Source: Roseomonas genomospecies 6
Lineage (GTDB): Bacteria > Pseudomonadota > Alphaproteobacteria > Azospirillales > Azospirillaceae
DNA length: 64,000 bases
NCBI RefSeq assembly: GCF_008365375.1
Contig: NZ_QOKW01000005.1
Coordinates: 1-64,000, forward strand
Reading direction: 5' to 3'
Under the pieces are notes generated by a model. The model was not told the origin of the DNA. It did no database searches and saw only the letters and a list, made by a program, of their open reading frames with translations. This document shows positions 20,280 through 28,961 of this stretch, one piece after another (position 1 is the stretch's first letter; every line of letters starts with the position of its first letter). The translations under genes and the position numbers were made by a program.

Positions 20280-21617
20280 ATGCTGCAGGCGAAGCCGCTT
20301 CGCTCATCCGTCACCGGCGCGCTGGCCGGCACCATCCGCGTGCCGGGCGACAAGTCGATTTCGCACCGGTCGCTGATGCTGGGCGCCGTGGCGGTGGGCG
20401 AAACCGTCATCCACGGCCTGCTGGAAGGGGAGGACGTGCTGAACACCGCCGCCGCCATGCGCCTGCTGGGCGCCCGGGCGGAGCGCGGCGAGGACGGCGT
20501 GTGGCGCGTGCGCGGCGTCGGTCTGGGCGGGCTGGGGGAGCCGGCCCAGGTGCTCGACATGGGCAACAGCGGCACGGCGGCGCGCCTGCTGATGGGCCTC
20601 GTCGCGTCGCACCCGATCACCTGCGTCTTCACTGGCGACGCCTCGCTGAACAAGCGCCCGATGGCCCGCGTGACCGGCCCGCTGGAGCAGATGGGCGCGC
20701 GCTTCGTCGGTCGGTCCGGCGGGCGGCTGCCGCTGGCCGTGGTGGGCAGCGACCGCACCGTTCCGATCACCTACCGCCTGCCGGTGGCCTCCGCCCAGGT
20801 GAAGTCGGCGATCATCCTGTGCGGTCTGAACACCGCCGGCACCACCACCGTGATCGAGGCGGAGCCGACCCGCGACCACACCGAGCTGATGCTGCGCCAT
20901 TTCGGCGCCACCGTGACGACCGAGCGGATGGAGGACGGCGCGCTGGCCGTTTCCGTCGTCGGCCAGCCGGAGCTGACGGGGCGCGAGGTCGTCGTTCCCG
21001 CCGACCCCAGCTCCGCCGCCTTCCCGGCGGTCGCGGCGCTTCTGCGCCCCGGTTCGGAGGTCCTGCTTCCCGGCGTCGGCATGAATCCGCGCCGCACCGG
21101 CCTCTACGACACGCTGGTGGAGATGGGCGCCGACATCGCCTTCGAGAACCGCCGCGACGAGGCGGGCGAGCCGGTGGCCGACCTGCGGGTGAAGCACGGC
21201 CCGCTGAAGGGCATCGTCGTCCCGGCGGACCGCGCGCCCAGCATGATCGACGAATACCCGATCCTCGCCGCCGCCGCCGCCTGCGCGGAGGGCACCACCG
21301 TCATGCTCGGCCTGAAGGAACTGCGCGTGAAGGAGAGCGACCGCCTCGCCATGGTCGCCGACGGGCTGACCAAGTGCGGCGTGAAGGTGGAGGTCGGGGC
21401 CGACGACAGCCTGACCGTCTACGGCACCGGCAAGCCGCCGCAGGGCGGCGCCACCGTCGCCACCGCCATGGACCACCGCATCGCCATGAGCTTCCTGGTG
21501 CTGGGCATGGCCACCGCCGAGCCGGTCCAGGTGGACGACGGCGCCTTCATCGAGACCAGCTTCCCCGGCTTCGTCGATCTGATGAACGGCGTCGGCGCGA
21601 AGATCGAAGGGGTGTGA
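20280..21617 (+). CDS. aroA: 3-phosphoshikimate 1-carboxyvinyltransferase (EPSP synthase)
   Basis: A 445-residue shikimate pathway enzyme joining shikimate-3-phosphate and PEP. Class II-type sequence marks are visible: [27 protein letters not shown] and RDHTE. The loop corresponding to class II N-x-T-R reads NPRR, and the PEP-site segment is [10 protein letters not shown], with Gly rather than the Ala of the CP4-type enzyme. Catalytic-region motif RVKESDRL is present. The ATG at 20280 follows the repeat region. cmk starts six bases after the stop, so the two are cotranscribed, with rpsA behind. Confidence 0.96.
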   Translation: MLQAKPLRSSVTGALAGTIRVPGDKSISHRSLMLGAVAVGETVIHGLLEGEDVLNTAAAMRLLGARAERGEDGVWRVRGVGLGGLGEPAQVLDMGNSGTAARLLMGLVASHPITCVFTGDASLNKRPMARVTGPLEQMGARFVGRSGGRLPLAVVGSDRTVPITYRLPVASAQVKSAIILCGLNTAGTTTVIEAEPTRDHTELMLRHFGATVTTERMEDGALAVSVVGQPELTGREVVVPADPSSAAFPAVAALLRPGSEVLLPGVGMNPRRTGLYDTLVEMGADIAFENRRDEAGEPVADLRVKHGPLKGIVVPADRAPSMIDEYPILAAAAACAEGTTVMLGLKELRVKESDRLAMVADGLTKCGVKVEVGADDSLTVYGTGKPPQGGATVATAMDHRIAMSFLVLGMATAEPVQVDDGAFIETSFPGFVDLMNGVGAKIEGV

Positions 21618-21622
21618 GGGCG

Positions 21623-22285
21623 ATGGGTGTGATCATCGCCATCGACGGCCCCGCGGCGGCGGGCAAGGGCACGCTGTCCAAGCGGATCGCGCAAGTCTAC
21701 GGCTTCGCTCATCTCGACACCGGAGCGCTCTACCGCGCCGTCGGCGTGGCCGTTCTGCGCGCGGGCGGCGATCCGGCGGACGCGGAGGCCGCGGCGAAGG
21801 CCGCACGCGTGTTGCAGCCGGAGGACGGCATCCTGAACGACCCGGCGCTGCGCAGCGACGAGGCGGCGCAGGCGGCCTCCAAGGTCGCGGCGGTGCCGGA
21901 GGTGCGGGCGGCCCTGCTCGATTTCCAGCGGCGATTCGCCGCCACCCCGCCCGGCGGCGCGCCGGGGGCGGTGCTGGATGGGCGGGATGTCGGTACCGTC
22001 GTATGCCCGAACGCCGACGCCAAGCTGTTCGTTACCGCTTCGGTAGAGGTGCGGGCCGAGCGCCGACTCAAGGAGTTGCGGGAACGCGGGATTCCGGCTA
22101 TACCGTCCGACGTCCTGGAGGACATGAAGGCCCGTGACGCGCGCGACAGCCAGAGGACGGTAGCACCGCTCCGGCCGGCTGCCGACGCTTTTGTGCTTGA
22201 TACCTCCGCCCTCGACGCCGACCAGGCGTTCGCAGCGGCGACCGCCTTTATCGGAACGAAAACCGGTTTCGGCCCCAAGGTCTGA
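21623..22285 (+). CDS. cmk: Cytidylate kinase
   Basis: A 220-residue CMP/dCMP kinase. The P-loop GPAAAGKGT lies at residues 9-17; [10 protein letters not shown] and the DGRDVGTVV and RDxRDSxR-type ([11 protein letters not shown]) motifs follow. Length is normal for the family. The gene sits directly behind aroA and in front of rpsA, a conserved order. ATG 21623. Confidence 0.96.
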   Translation: MGVIIAIDGPAAAGKGTLSKRIAQVYGFAHLDTGALYRAVGVAVLRAGGDPADAEAAAKAARVLQPEDGILNDPALRSDEAAQAASKVAAVPEVRAALLDFQRRFAATPPGGAPGAVLDGRDVGTVVCPNADAKLFVTASVEVRAERRLKELRERGIPAIPSDVLEDMKARDARDSQRTVAPLRPAADAFVLDTSALDADQAFAAATAFIGTKTGFGPKV

Positions 22286-22439
22286 GCATCAGGGTCCGGG
22301 CGCTTCGGCCCTCCATGGAACGCATGTCAACCAAGTCGCCGGGCGTGGTGCCCGGCGCGGTGGTCCCATCGGGGGCCGGCCCGTTTTGCCGCGGGACGGA
22401 CCATGGCGGGATCGCTTTCGGCCAACCTTAGGAGTTTCA

Positions 22440-24146
22440 ATGGCACAAGCTATGGCCCGGACCGGCGAGAAGGAAAGCTTTGCGGCTCTGCTCGAGGAGT
22501 CGCTCGGCACGGCCGAGTCCCTCGAAGGCTCGGTCGTCAAGGGCCGCGTCGTCTCCGTCGAGAACGACATGGTCACCATCGACGTCGGCCTGAAGTCGGA
22601 AGGCCGCGTTGCGCTGAAGGAATTCGCCGTTGCCGGCCAGCCGCCCGAGCTGAAGGCGGGTGACACCGTCGAGGTGTATCTGGAGCGTATGGAAGACAAG
22701 AACGGCGAAGCCGTTCTGTCGCGTGAGAAGGCCAAGCGCGAAGAGGCCTGGGCGCTGCTGGAGAAGTCCTTCCAGGACCAGACCCGCGTCACCGGCGTCA
22801 TCTTCGGCCGCGTCAAGGGCGGCTTCACCGTCGACCTGTCGGGCGCCGTGGCGTTCCTGCCGGGTTCGCAGGTGGACATCCGTCCGGTCCGCGACATCTC
22901 CCCGCTGCTGGGCACCCCGCAGCCGTTCCAGATCCTGAAGATGGACCGCTCGCGCGGCAACATCGTCGTGTCGCGCCGCGCCGTTCTCGAAGAGAGCCGC
23001 GCCGAGGCCCGTTCGGAGCTGGTGGCCAACCTCAAGGAAGGCCAGGTTCTGCAGGGTGTGGTCAAGAACATCACCGACTACGGCGCGTTCGTGGATCTGG
23101 GTGGCGTCGACGGCCTGCTGCACGTCACCGACATCGCGTGGCGCCGCATCAACCACCCGTCCGAGGCCCTGCAGATCGGCCAGACCGTCACGGTCCAGGT
23201 CATCCGCTTCAACCCGGAGACCCAGCGCATCAGCCTCGGCATGAAGCAGCTCGAGGCCGATCCGTGGGAAGGCGTGGAAGCCAAGTACCCGGTCAGCTCG
23301 CGGTTCAAGGGCCGCGTCACCAACATCACCGACTACGGCGCCTTCGTGGAGCTGGAGCCGGGGATCGAGGGCCTGGTGCACGTCTCGGAGATGTCCTGGA
23401 CGAAGAAGAACGTCCATCCGGGCAAGATCGTGTCGACGTCTCAGGAAGTCGAGGTCATGGTCCTGGACGTCGATCCGCAGAAGCGCCGCATCAGCCTGGG
23501 CCTCAAGCAGTGCCTGGACAACCCGTGGGAGACCTTCCTCGAGAAGTTCGGCCCGGGCACGGAGCTGGAAGGCGAGGTCAAGAACATCACCGAGTTCGGT
23601 CTGTTCGTCGGTCTGCCGGGCGACATCGACGGCATGGTCCACATGTCCGACCTCGACTGGAACAAGTCGGGTGAAGAGGCCATCGCCGAGTACAAGAAGG
23701 GCGACCGCGTCAAGGTCAAGGTCCTGGACGTCGACGTCGAGAAGGAGCGCATCTCCCTCGGCATCAAGCAGCTCGCGAACGATCCGTTCGAGGCTGCCAC
23801 GGCCGGCCTGAAGAAGAACGACGTCGTCACCTGCACCGTCACCCAGGTCACCGACGGTGGCATCGAGGTTGCGGTGGGCGAGGGCTACACCGGCTTCATC
23901 CGCAAGTCGGACCTCTCCCGCGACCGTTCGGAGCAGCGTCCGGACCGCTTCGCCGTCGGCGAGAAGGTCGACGCGAAGGTCACCCAGATCGACCGCGGCT
24001 CCCGCCGCATCTCGCTGTCCATCAAGGCCCGCGAGATGGAGGAGGAGAAGCAGGCGATGGCCGAGTACGGCTCGTCCGACTCGGGCGCCTCGCTGGGCGA
24101 CATCCTGGGTGCGGCTCTGAAGCGCAAGCAGCAGACCGACGAGTAA
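22440..24146 (+). CDS. rpsA: 30S ribosomal protein S1
   Basis: A 568-residue protein with six consecutive S1 RNA-binding repeats. The two N-terminal ones (GRVVSVENDMVTIDVG and GRVKGGFTVDLSG) bind the ribosome. Repeats 3-5 carry the typical NITDYGAFV or NITEFGLFV and LVHVSEMSW-type cores; the sixth (TQVTDGGIEVAVGEGYTGFI) is divergent. S1 unfolds mRNA leaders at the 30S platform. ATG 22440 has an AGGAG site. The leader of about 150 bases contains a GC-rich hairpin and could be a site of autoregulation, as known for rpsA elsewhere. Codon use is strongly biased, as expected for high expression. Confidence 0.97.
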   Translation: MAQAMARTGEKESFAALLEESLGTAESLEGSVVKGRVVSVENDMVTIDVGLKSEGRVALKEFAVAGQPPELKAGDTVEVYLERMEDKNGEAVLSREKAKREEAWALLEKSFQDQTRVTGVIFGRVKGGFTVDLSGAVAFLPGSQVDIRPVRDISPLLGTPQPFQILKMDRSRGNIVVSRRAVLEESRAEARSELVANLKEGQVLQGVVKNITDYGAFVDLGGVDGLLHVTDIAWRRINHPSEALQIGQTVTVQVIRFNPETQRISLGMKQLEADPWEGVEAKYPVSSRFKGRVTNITDYGAFVELEPGIEGLVHVSEMSWTKKNVHPGKIVSTSQEVEVMVLDVDPQKRRISLGLKQCLDNPWETFLEKFGPGTELEGEVKNITEFGLFVGLPGDIDGMVHMSDLDWNKSGEEAIAEYKKGDRVKVKVLDVDVEKERISLGIKQLANDPFEAATAGLKKNDVVTCTVTQVTDGGIEVAVGEGYTGFIRKSDLSRDRSEQRPDRFAVGEKVDAKVTQIDRGSRRISLSIKAREMEEEKQAMAEYGSSDSGASLGDILGAALKRKQQTDE

Positions 24147-24154
24147 GGCGTTCC

Positions 24155-24200
24155 TCTCTCCCTCCCCCACGAAAGTGGGAGAGGGTCGGGGAGGGGGCCC
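24155..24200. repeat. REP-like pyrimidine/purine intergenic element
   Basis: A CTCTCCCTCCCCCAC/GTGGGAGAGGG stem with a GAAA loop, followed by TCGGGGAGGGGG. Such CCCCTCTCCC/GGGAGAGGG words are common dispersed intergenic elements in GC-rich proteobacteria. No other copy was seen in this window. Confidence 0.5.
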
Positions 24201-24226
24201 GTCTCCCGCACCTGCGTCAAAGAAAG

Positions 24227-24256
24227 AGCCGCCGCGGTCACCCGCGGCGGCTTTTT
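24227..24256 (+). terminator. Rho-independent terminator of rpsA
   Basis: An 11-bp stem AGCCGCCGCGG/CCGCGGCGGCT with a 4-base loop, followed by a run of Ts. It lies about 80 bases behind the rpsA stop and before the convergent DUF2189 gene. Confidence 0.9.
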
Positions 24257-24273
24257 CCGTTAAAGCACTTTCC

Positions 24274-25080
24274 TCACTCCTCCTCGTCCTCCTTGATGAG
24301 GTCACGATAGGCGTGCCAGCTCGCATGCCCGATCAGGGGCAGGGCCACGATCAGCCCGAGAAAGCCCGTCAGCAGCCCGGCCCCGGTGACCAGCACGATC
24401 AGCCCGGCCCACAGGGCCATGACCCGCGGGTTGCGCAGCACCGCCATGGCCGAGGCCAGGGCCGCGGCGAAAACGTCCACCGGGCGGTCCATCATCATGG
24501 GCAGGGCGGTGACGTTGGTGACGAAGGCGAAGGCCGCGAAGGCAAAGCCCAGCGCCGTGATGAAGGCGGTGAAGACCAGACCGTCCAGGCTGAACATCTG
24601 CGCGACGAAATGGTCCAGCGCGATGGCCTCGTGCGGGAAGAACAGGGCGAAGGCCACCACGTTCATCCGCGCCCAGATCATCACATACAGCATCAGGATC
24701 AGGCCGGCGGTCAGGATGTGGTAGGGGTTCGCCCGCCACGCGGTCAGCGCCCGCCACAGGCTGGGCCGGCGCCCCTCCTCCACATCCTTGGAAATCCGGT
24801 AGAGGCCGAGCGCCAGAAGCGGGGCGATCAGCAGGAAGGCGCCGATCATCGGCGCGATCAGGTAGGCCATCCCCGCCAGGACCAGTCCGCCGGTCAGGGC
24901 GAAGCCGATCGCCACGAACAGGGCGCCGTAGGCGAGGCTGACCCAGCCCGCCGCCCGCAAATCCATCCACCCCGCCCTCAGCCAGCCCATCGCCTGGGCG
25001 GCGGTGACGGAGCGGACGCGGTCCGCGTAGGGCAATCCGGCCAGCGGGTCGGCGGGACCGGTGTGATGGGCGTGAGTCAT
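24274..25080 (-). CDS. DUF2189 family integral membrane protein
   Basis: A 268-residue protein with about six hydrophobic helices after a soluble N-terminal stretch ([21 protein letters not shown]). It contains the DUF2189 features [21 protein letters not shown] and a final loop [18 protein letters not shown]. Function is unknown. ATG 25080 has GGAGAA seven bases upstream and is preferred over the upstream ATG at 25125. It is encoded against the rpsA-ihfB direction, so it is an insertion in an otherwise conserved neighbourhood. Confidence 0.88.
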   Translation of the reverse strand: MTHAHHTGPADPLAGLPYADRVRSVTAAQAMGWLRAGWMDLRAAGWVSLAYGALFVAIGFALTGGLVLAGMAYLIAPMIGAFLLIAPLLALGLYRISKDVEEGRRPSLWRALTAWRANPYHILTAGLILMLYVMIWARMNVVAFALFFPHEAIALDHFVAQMFSLDGLVFTAFITALGFAFAAFAFVTNVTALPMMMDRPVDVFAAALASAMAVLRNPRVMALWAGLIVLVTGAGLLTGFLGLIVALPLIGHASWHAYRDLIKEDEEE

Positions 25081-25340
25081 GGCAATTCTCCAACCGCGGC
25101 CGGCGACGAGGACCGTCCGATCCATCTCTTCGGAAATGGTGTCTACAAAGGCAATCAGTAAGACGGATTAATCATATTTCGGACCTTTTCCCCGGCGATG
25201 CCGGGGCAAGCCGGAGCGTCGCCGGGAAAAGGGTTCCGGCAGAAAGGCTTAGCTTGACGGTCACCGGACCCGGTGGCACGCTTGCGCGCAGGTCAAGGAG
25301 CGCGGTTCAAAGCGCTCGAACCGGGGGAAACGGAATCGCC

Positions 25341-25625
25341 ATGACCAAATCAGAGCTGATTCAACGGCTCGCGGAGCGCAATCCGCACTTGTACCAGCGC
25401 GACATCGAAAAGATCGTCGGCACCATCTTCGACGAAATCTCGGAAGCGCTCGCCCGCGGCGACCGGGTGGAGTTGCGTGGATTCGGTGCCTTCTCCGTCA
25501 AGCGCCGCGACGCCCGCACCGGACGAAACCCGCGCACGGGTGAAGCCGTCGAGGTGGGCGAGAAGGCGATTCCCTTCTTCAAGACCGGAAAGCAATTGCG
25601 CGAGCGCCTGAACACCGACGAATGA
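25341..25625 (+). CDS. ihfB: Integration host factor subunit beta
   Basis: A 94-residue DNA-bending protein of the HU/IHF family. It begins [17 protein letters not shown], as IhfB does, and has [21 protein letters not shown], whose Arg-Asn-Pro tip intercalates DNA at the bend, then [20 protein letters not shown]. It pairs with IhfA, not in this window. Its location after rpsA is conserved in proteobacteria. lapA follows after about 70 bases. Confidence 0.97.
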   Translation: MTKSELIQRLAERNPHLYQRDIEKIVGTIFDEISEALARGDRVELRGFGAFSVKRRDARTGRNPRTGEAVEVGEKAIPFFKTGKQLRERLNTDE

Positions 25626-25698
25626 GACCCGTTCATTGATTCATCGGCCCGGATTCAGAGCCGCGCTGCCCCCGACCACGGACACGAGGACCCCACCC

Positions 25699-26088
25699 GT
25701 GCGTTTCATCGCCCTCATCATCGCCGTTCCCATCGCGCTGGCCGCGGTGCTGTTCGCCATCTCCAACCGTGGCCTGGTCACGCTGTCGCTCTGGCCGCTG
25801 CCCTTCACGCTGGAAGTCCCGGTCTATCTCGCCACGCTGGTGGCGCTGGTGATCGGCTTCCTGGCCGGCGGCGTCGTCGCCTGGAACGCCCAGCGCCGCC
25901 ACCGCCGCCGCGCCCGCCGCTCCACCGACCGCGTGTCCTACCTGGAGCGCGAGCTGAAGGAGACGCAGGCCCGCGCCGCCGCCGCGGAGAAGCGTCTGGC
26001 GGAGATGAACCGCCCGGTGTCCGGCACCGCCGGCCTGCCCGCCGTGACCGGTTCGGGGAACGCCCTGCCCGCCCCGACCATGCACTGA
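25699..26088 (+). CDS. LapA-domain (lipopolysaccharide assembly protein A) membrane protein
   Basis: A 129-residue protein with two N-terminal helices (IALIIAVPIALAAVLFAISN and PVYLATLVALVIGFLAGGVV), an arginine-rich cytoplasmic turn (RRHRRRARR) and a coiled-coil stretch. This is the LapA/YciS architecture, commonly encoded next to ihfB. In E. coli LapA with LapB helps control LPS synthesis. No LapB gene follows here. The GTG at 25699 has a GAGGA site. Confidence 0.85.
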   Translation: MRFIALIIAVPIALAAVLFAISNRGLVTLSLWPLPFTLEVPVYLATLVALVIGFLAGGVVAWNAQRRHRRRARRSTDRVSYLERELKETQARAAAAEKRLAEMNRPVSGTAGLPAVTGSGNALPAPTMH

Positions 26089-26166
26089 CCGCCTGCCGGA
26101 TTTCCCCCTTCGGTCCATGACGGGCAGGAGGGGTTTCCTTTTCCGGACCTGTGGAGGGAGCCGCCC

Positions 26167-27123
26167 ATGCGCACCATCACCGGAGCCGAGCTGAAATCCG
26201 TCCTGCACTTCCGCATGCTGATCGAGCGCATGCGGCAGACCTTCCGCGCCGGGGTCGAGGTGCCGCTGCGGCATCACCACACGGTCGGAACCTTCGGGCA
26301 GAACGACGGCACGCTGCTGCTGATGCCGGCGTGGCAGGTCAACCAGTCCATCGGCGTGAAGGTGGTCACCGTCTTCCCCGACAACGGGGCGAAGGATCTG
26401 CCGGCGGTGCAGGGCCTCTACCTGCTGATGGACGGCAAGACGGGCGTGCCCCAGGCGGTTCTGGACGGCACGGCCCTGACCAAGCGGCGCACCGCGGCGG
26501 CCTCCGCGCTCGCGGCCTCCTACCTCGCGCGGCCCGATTCGGAACGGTTGCTGATGGTCGGCACCGGCGCGCTGGCGCCCGAGCTGATCGAAGCCCACGC
26601 CACCGTCCTGCCGATCAAGCATGTGCTGGTCTGGGGCCGCAGCCTCGAGAAGGCGAAGAAGGTCGCCAGCCGCTTCCACCGCCCGAAATTCCGCATCGAG
26701 GCCACCGACGATCTGGAGGGCGCGGTGCGCGGTGCCCAGGTGATCTCCTGCGCCACCCTGGCGAAGGAACCGCTGATCCGCGGCGCGTGGCTCCAGCCGG
26801 GCGTGCATCTCGATCTCGTCGGCGGCTTCACCCCCGACATGCGCGAGGCGGACGACGACTGCATCCGCCGCTCCCGCGTCTTCGTCGACACGCGCGAGGG
26901 CGCCTGCACGGAGGCGGGGGACATCGTGCAGCCGATGAAGGCCGGCATCCTGACGGACGAGGACATCGCCGGCGACCTGTACGACCTGACCCGCGGCCAG
27001 CGGGCCGGGCGCCGCTTCTACGACCAGATCACCCTGTTCAAATCGGTCGGCACCGCGCTGGAGGACCTCTGCGCCGCCCAGTTGGCGGTGGAGATGGTGG
27101 TCCACAACGACACGATCCGCTGA
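26167..27123 (+). CDS. Ornithine cyclodeaminase / mu-crystallin family protein
   Basis: A 318-residue NAD(P)-binding protein. The dinucleotide loop is read as MVGTGALAPE (about residue 122), within the order typical of the family: KVVTVFPDN, LDGTALTKRRTAAASALAA and a late DLVGGFTPDMREADDD. Members include ornithine cyclodeaminase, alanine dehydrogenase and ketimine or pyrroline-2-carboxylate reductases. The next gene, 13 bases on, encodes an amino-acid-oxidase-like flavoenzyme, so a joint role in imino or amino acid turnover is plausible. The specific substrate is not known. Confidence 0.88.
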   Translation: MRTITGAELKSVLHFRMLIERMRQTFRAGVEVPLRHHHTVGTFGQNDGTLLLMPAWQVNQSIGVKVVTVFPDNGAKDLPAVQGLYLLMDGKTGVPQAVLDGTALTKRRTAAASALAASYLARPDSERLLMVGTGALAPELIEAHATVLPIKHVLVWGRSLEKAKKVASRFHRPKFRIEATDDLEGAVRGAQVISCATLAKEPLIRGAWLQPGVHLDLVGGFTPDMREADDDCIRRSRVFVDTREGACTEAGDIVQPMKAGILTDEDIAGDLYDLTRGQRAGRRFYDQITLFKSVGTALEDLCAAQLAVEMVVHNDTIR

Positions 27124-27136
27124 GGCTTCTTCCGTC

Positions 27137-28264
27137 ATGACACTCCGCATCACCGTCGTCGGCGCCGGCATCATGGGGCTGTGCACCGCCTGGGCGCTGG
27201 CCCGTGCCGGGCACGAGGTCGCGGTCTTCGACCAGGGCCACGTACCCAACCCCTTCGGCAGCTCCGTGGACCAGCACCGGCTGTTCCGCCACGCCTACGG
27301 CGCCAGCGCCGGCTACGCCCGGATGGCCGACACCGCGTTGCAGGCGTGGGAGCGGCTGTGGGGCGATCTCGGCGAACGGCTTCTGGTCCCCAGCGGCACG
27401 CTCTGCACCGCCTCGGCGGAGGACGGGCGGCGCTGGCTGGCCGACAGCGCGGCGGTCCTGGAGTCGCTGGGCCATCCCTTCCGCCGCCTGACCCCGGCGC
27501 AGATCGCCGCGGAGTTCCCGCTGGTGGACGCCGCCGCGGTGGCGGAGGGGCTGCATCTGGAGTCGGGCGGGGTGCTGCTGGCCGGGCGCATCGTGGAGCT
27601 GCTCAGCCACCATCTGAACGCGCTGGGGGTGACGGTTCACGCGCGTGCCCCCGTGACGGCCATCGACCCGGAGCGCGCCGCCGTGACGCTCGCCGACCGC
27701 CGCACCATCGGCGCCGACGCGCTGGTGGTCGCCGCCGGGGCCTGGGTGACGAAGCTGCTGCCGGAGACGGCGGCCCGCCTGACCCCGTCGCGGCAGGTGG
27801 TGGCCTATCTGATGCCGCCGGAGGGGCTGCGCGGCGTCTGGGCCAACGCGCCGATGCTGATCGACGCGGACGGCGAGAGCGGGGTCTACGTCGTTCCCCC
27901 GGTGGCCGGCACGACCATGAAGGCGGGCGACCACCGCTTTTCGCGAGTCGGCGACCCGGACACCGACCGCGACCCCGATCCGGACGAGGCGCGCGACGTG
28001 CTGGACCGCGCCCGCCGGGTGCTGGCGGACGGGCACCGCTACAGCCTCGCCAACGCGGCGACCTGCTTCTACACGGTGACCGAGGACGAGCGCTTCGTGG
28101 TCGAGCCGCTGTCCGCCCGTTGCTGGCTGATGAGCGCCTGTTCCGGCCACGGCTTCAAATTCGCCCCGGCGCTGGGCGAGGCGCTGGCCGCCGCCATCGG
28201 CGATCCGGGGCCCAAAGATTCGGCGGGGGCCTCCGGGCTATCCCTCTGGGCCGCGGGGCGCTGA
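27137..28264 (+). CDS. FAD-dependent oxidoreductase, DAO/sarcosine oxidase-like
   Basis: A 375-residue flavoprotein with the N-terminal ADP-binding fold VVGAGIMGLCTAWALARAGH and an acidic residue later in strand 2. The segment SSVDQHRLFRHAYG resembles the flavin-linking region of monomeric sarcosine oxidase-like enzymes. ALVVAAGAWV and the closing ACSGHGFKFAPALGEALA are typical. It would oxidise an N-methyl or secondary amino acid. It probably shares an operon with the upstream cyclodeaminase-family gene. Confidence 0.88.
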   Translation: MTLRITVVGAGIMGLCTAWALARAGHEVAVFDQGHVPNPFGSSVDQHRLFRHAYGASAGYARMADTALQAWERLWGDLGERLLVPSGTLCTASAEDGRRWLADSAAVLESLGHPFRRLTPAQIAAEFPLVDAAAVAEGLHLESGGVLLAGRIVELLSHHLNALGVTVHARAPVTAIDPERAAVTLADRRTIGADALVVAAGAWVTKLLPETAARLTPSRQVVAYLMPPEGLRGVWANAPMLIDADGESGVYVVPPVAGTTMKAGDHRFSRVGDPDTDRDPDPDEARDVLDRARRVLADGHRYSLANAATCFYTVTEDERFVVEPLSARCWLMSACSGHGFKFAPALGEALAAAIGDPGPKDSAGASGLSLWAAGR

Positions 28265-28274
28265 CCGGGCGCAC

Positions 28275-28299
28275 GGAACGGCGCCGCGTCCCCCCTGTT
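28275..28299 (+). promoter_or_regulatory. EcfG (general stress sigma)-like promoter
   Basis: GGAAC at 28275-28279 and GTT at 28297-28299 are 17 bases apart. This fits the GGAAC-N17-GTT pattern of alphaproteobacterial general-stress promoters (EcfG/RpoE2/SigT). The motif lies some 55 bases before the small membrane protein gene that heads the DUF2382 cluster. Only the motif and its position support it. Confidence 0.55.
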
Positions 28300-28355
28300 G
28301 GACATGGGCAACCAAGGCAAACCGCCCCAATCCAAACAGACAGGGAGTAAGCCCC

Positions 28356-28496
28356 ATGGCCGACGAACCGCGGAAAGTGGGTGTCTACGACACGGACGGG
28401 AACCGGACGGCGCCGGGCGGCACGACCGGGATGAACTGGTGGGTCATCGCGCTCGTCGTGCTGGCGATCATCATCGCCCTCTTCATCTTCCTCTGA
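28356..28496 (+). CDS. Small single-pass membrane protein
   Basis: A 46-residue protein: a polar start (MADEPRKVGVYDTDGNRTAP) followed by one strong C-terminal helix (NWWVIALVVLAIIIALFIFL). The ATG at 28356 is preceded by GGGAG. It heads a same-strand group with two DUF2382 genes and lies just behind the EcfG-like promoter. Tiny membrane proteins are common members of general-stress regulons. No family name recognised. Confidence 0.75.
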   Translation: MADEPRKVGVYDTDGNRTAPGGTTGMNWWVIALVVLAIIIALFIFL

Positions 28497-28513
28497 GCGC
28501 CGGGACGGCGGCC

Positions 28514-28957
28514 ATGCCACAGGAACGGGCGCCGCCGGAGCGGACCGTCTCCGAGGAAGCGGTCCCCCTTTACGAGGAAATCCTGTCTGTCGGGAAGCGC
28601 ACGGTCGAAACCGGCCGCTTGCGGATCACCACGGTCGTCCGCGAGCGTGAGGAAACCGTGGAGCAGGACCTCTCCAGCGAGACGGTGGAGGTCCTTCGCG
28701 TTCCGGTGGGCCGCCTGGTCGATGCCGCGCCGGAGCCGCGGTACGAGGGCGACGTGCTGATCGTTCCAATCCTCGAAGAGGAACTGGTCGTCACGAAACG
28801 GCTGGTCCTCAAAGAAGAACTGCACATCCGCAAACAGGCGACCCGGCGCACCGAGCGCGTCACCGAGACGCTGCGCTCCGAAGACGCCGTCGTCACCAGG
28901 GACGACTCCGCGCGCGCCGACGCGCCGCGGTCCGAAACATTGCCTCCACAGGAGTAG
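28514..28957 (+). CDS. DUF2382 (YsnF/AvaK) domain protein, short form
   Basis: A 147-residue protein that is essentially one DUF2382 domain: VPLYEEILSVGKRTVETGRLRITT at the front, a central EPRYEGDVLIVPILEEELVV, then KRLVLKEELHIRKQATRRTE. The domain is found in stress-linked proteins related to B. subtilis YsnF; its biochemical role is unknown. The next gene starts five bases after the stop and encodes a longer relative. ATG 28514. Confidence 0.85.
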   Translation: MPQERAPPERTVSEEAVPLYEEILSVGKRTVETGRLRITTVVREREETVEQDLSSETVEVLRVPVGRLVDAAPEPRYEGDVLIVPILEEELVVTKRLVLKEELHIRKQATRRTERVTETLRSEDAVVTRDDSARADAPRSETLPPQE

Positions 28958-28961
28958 GCTG

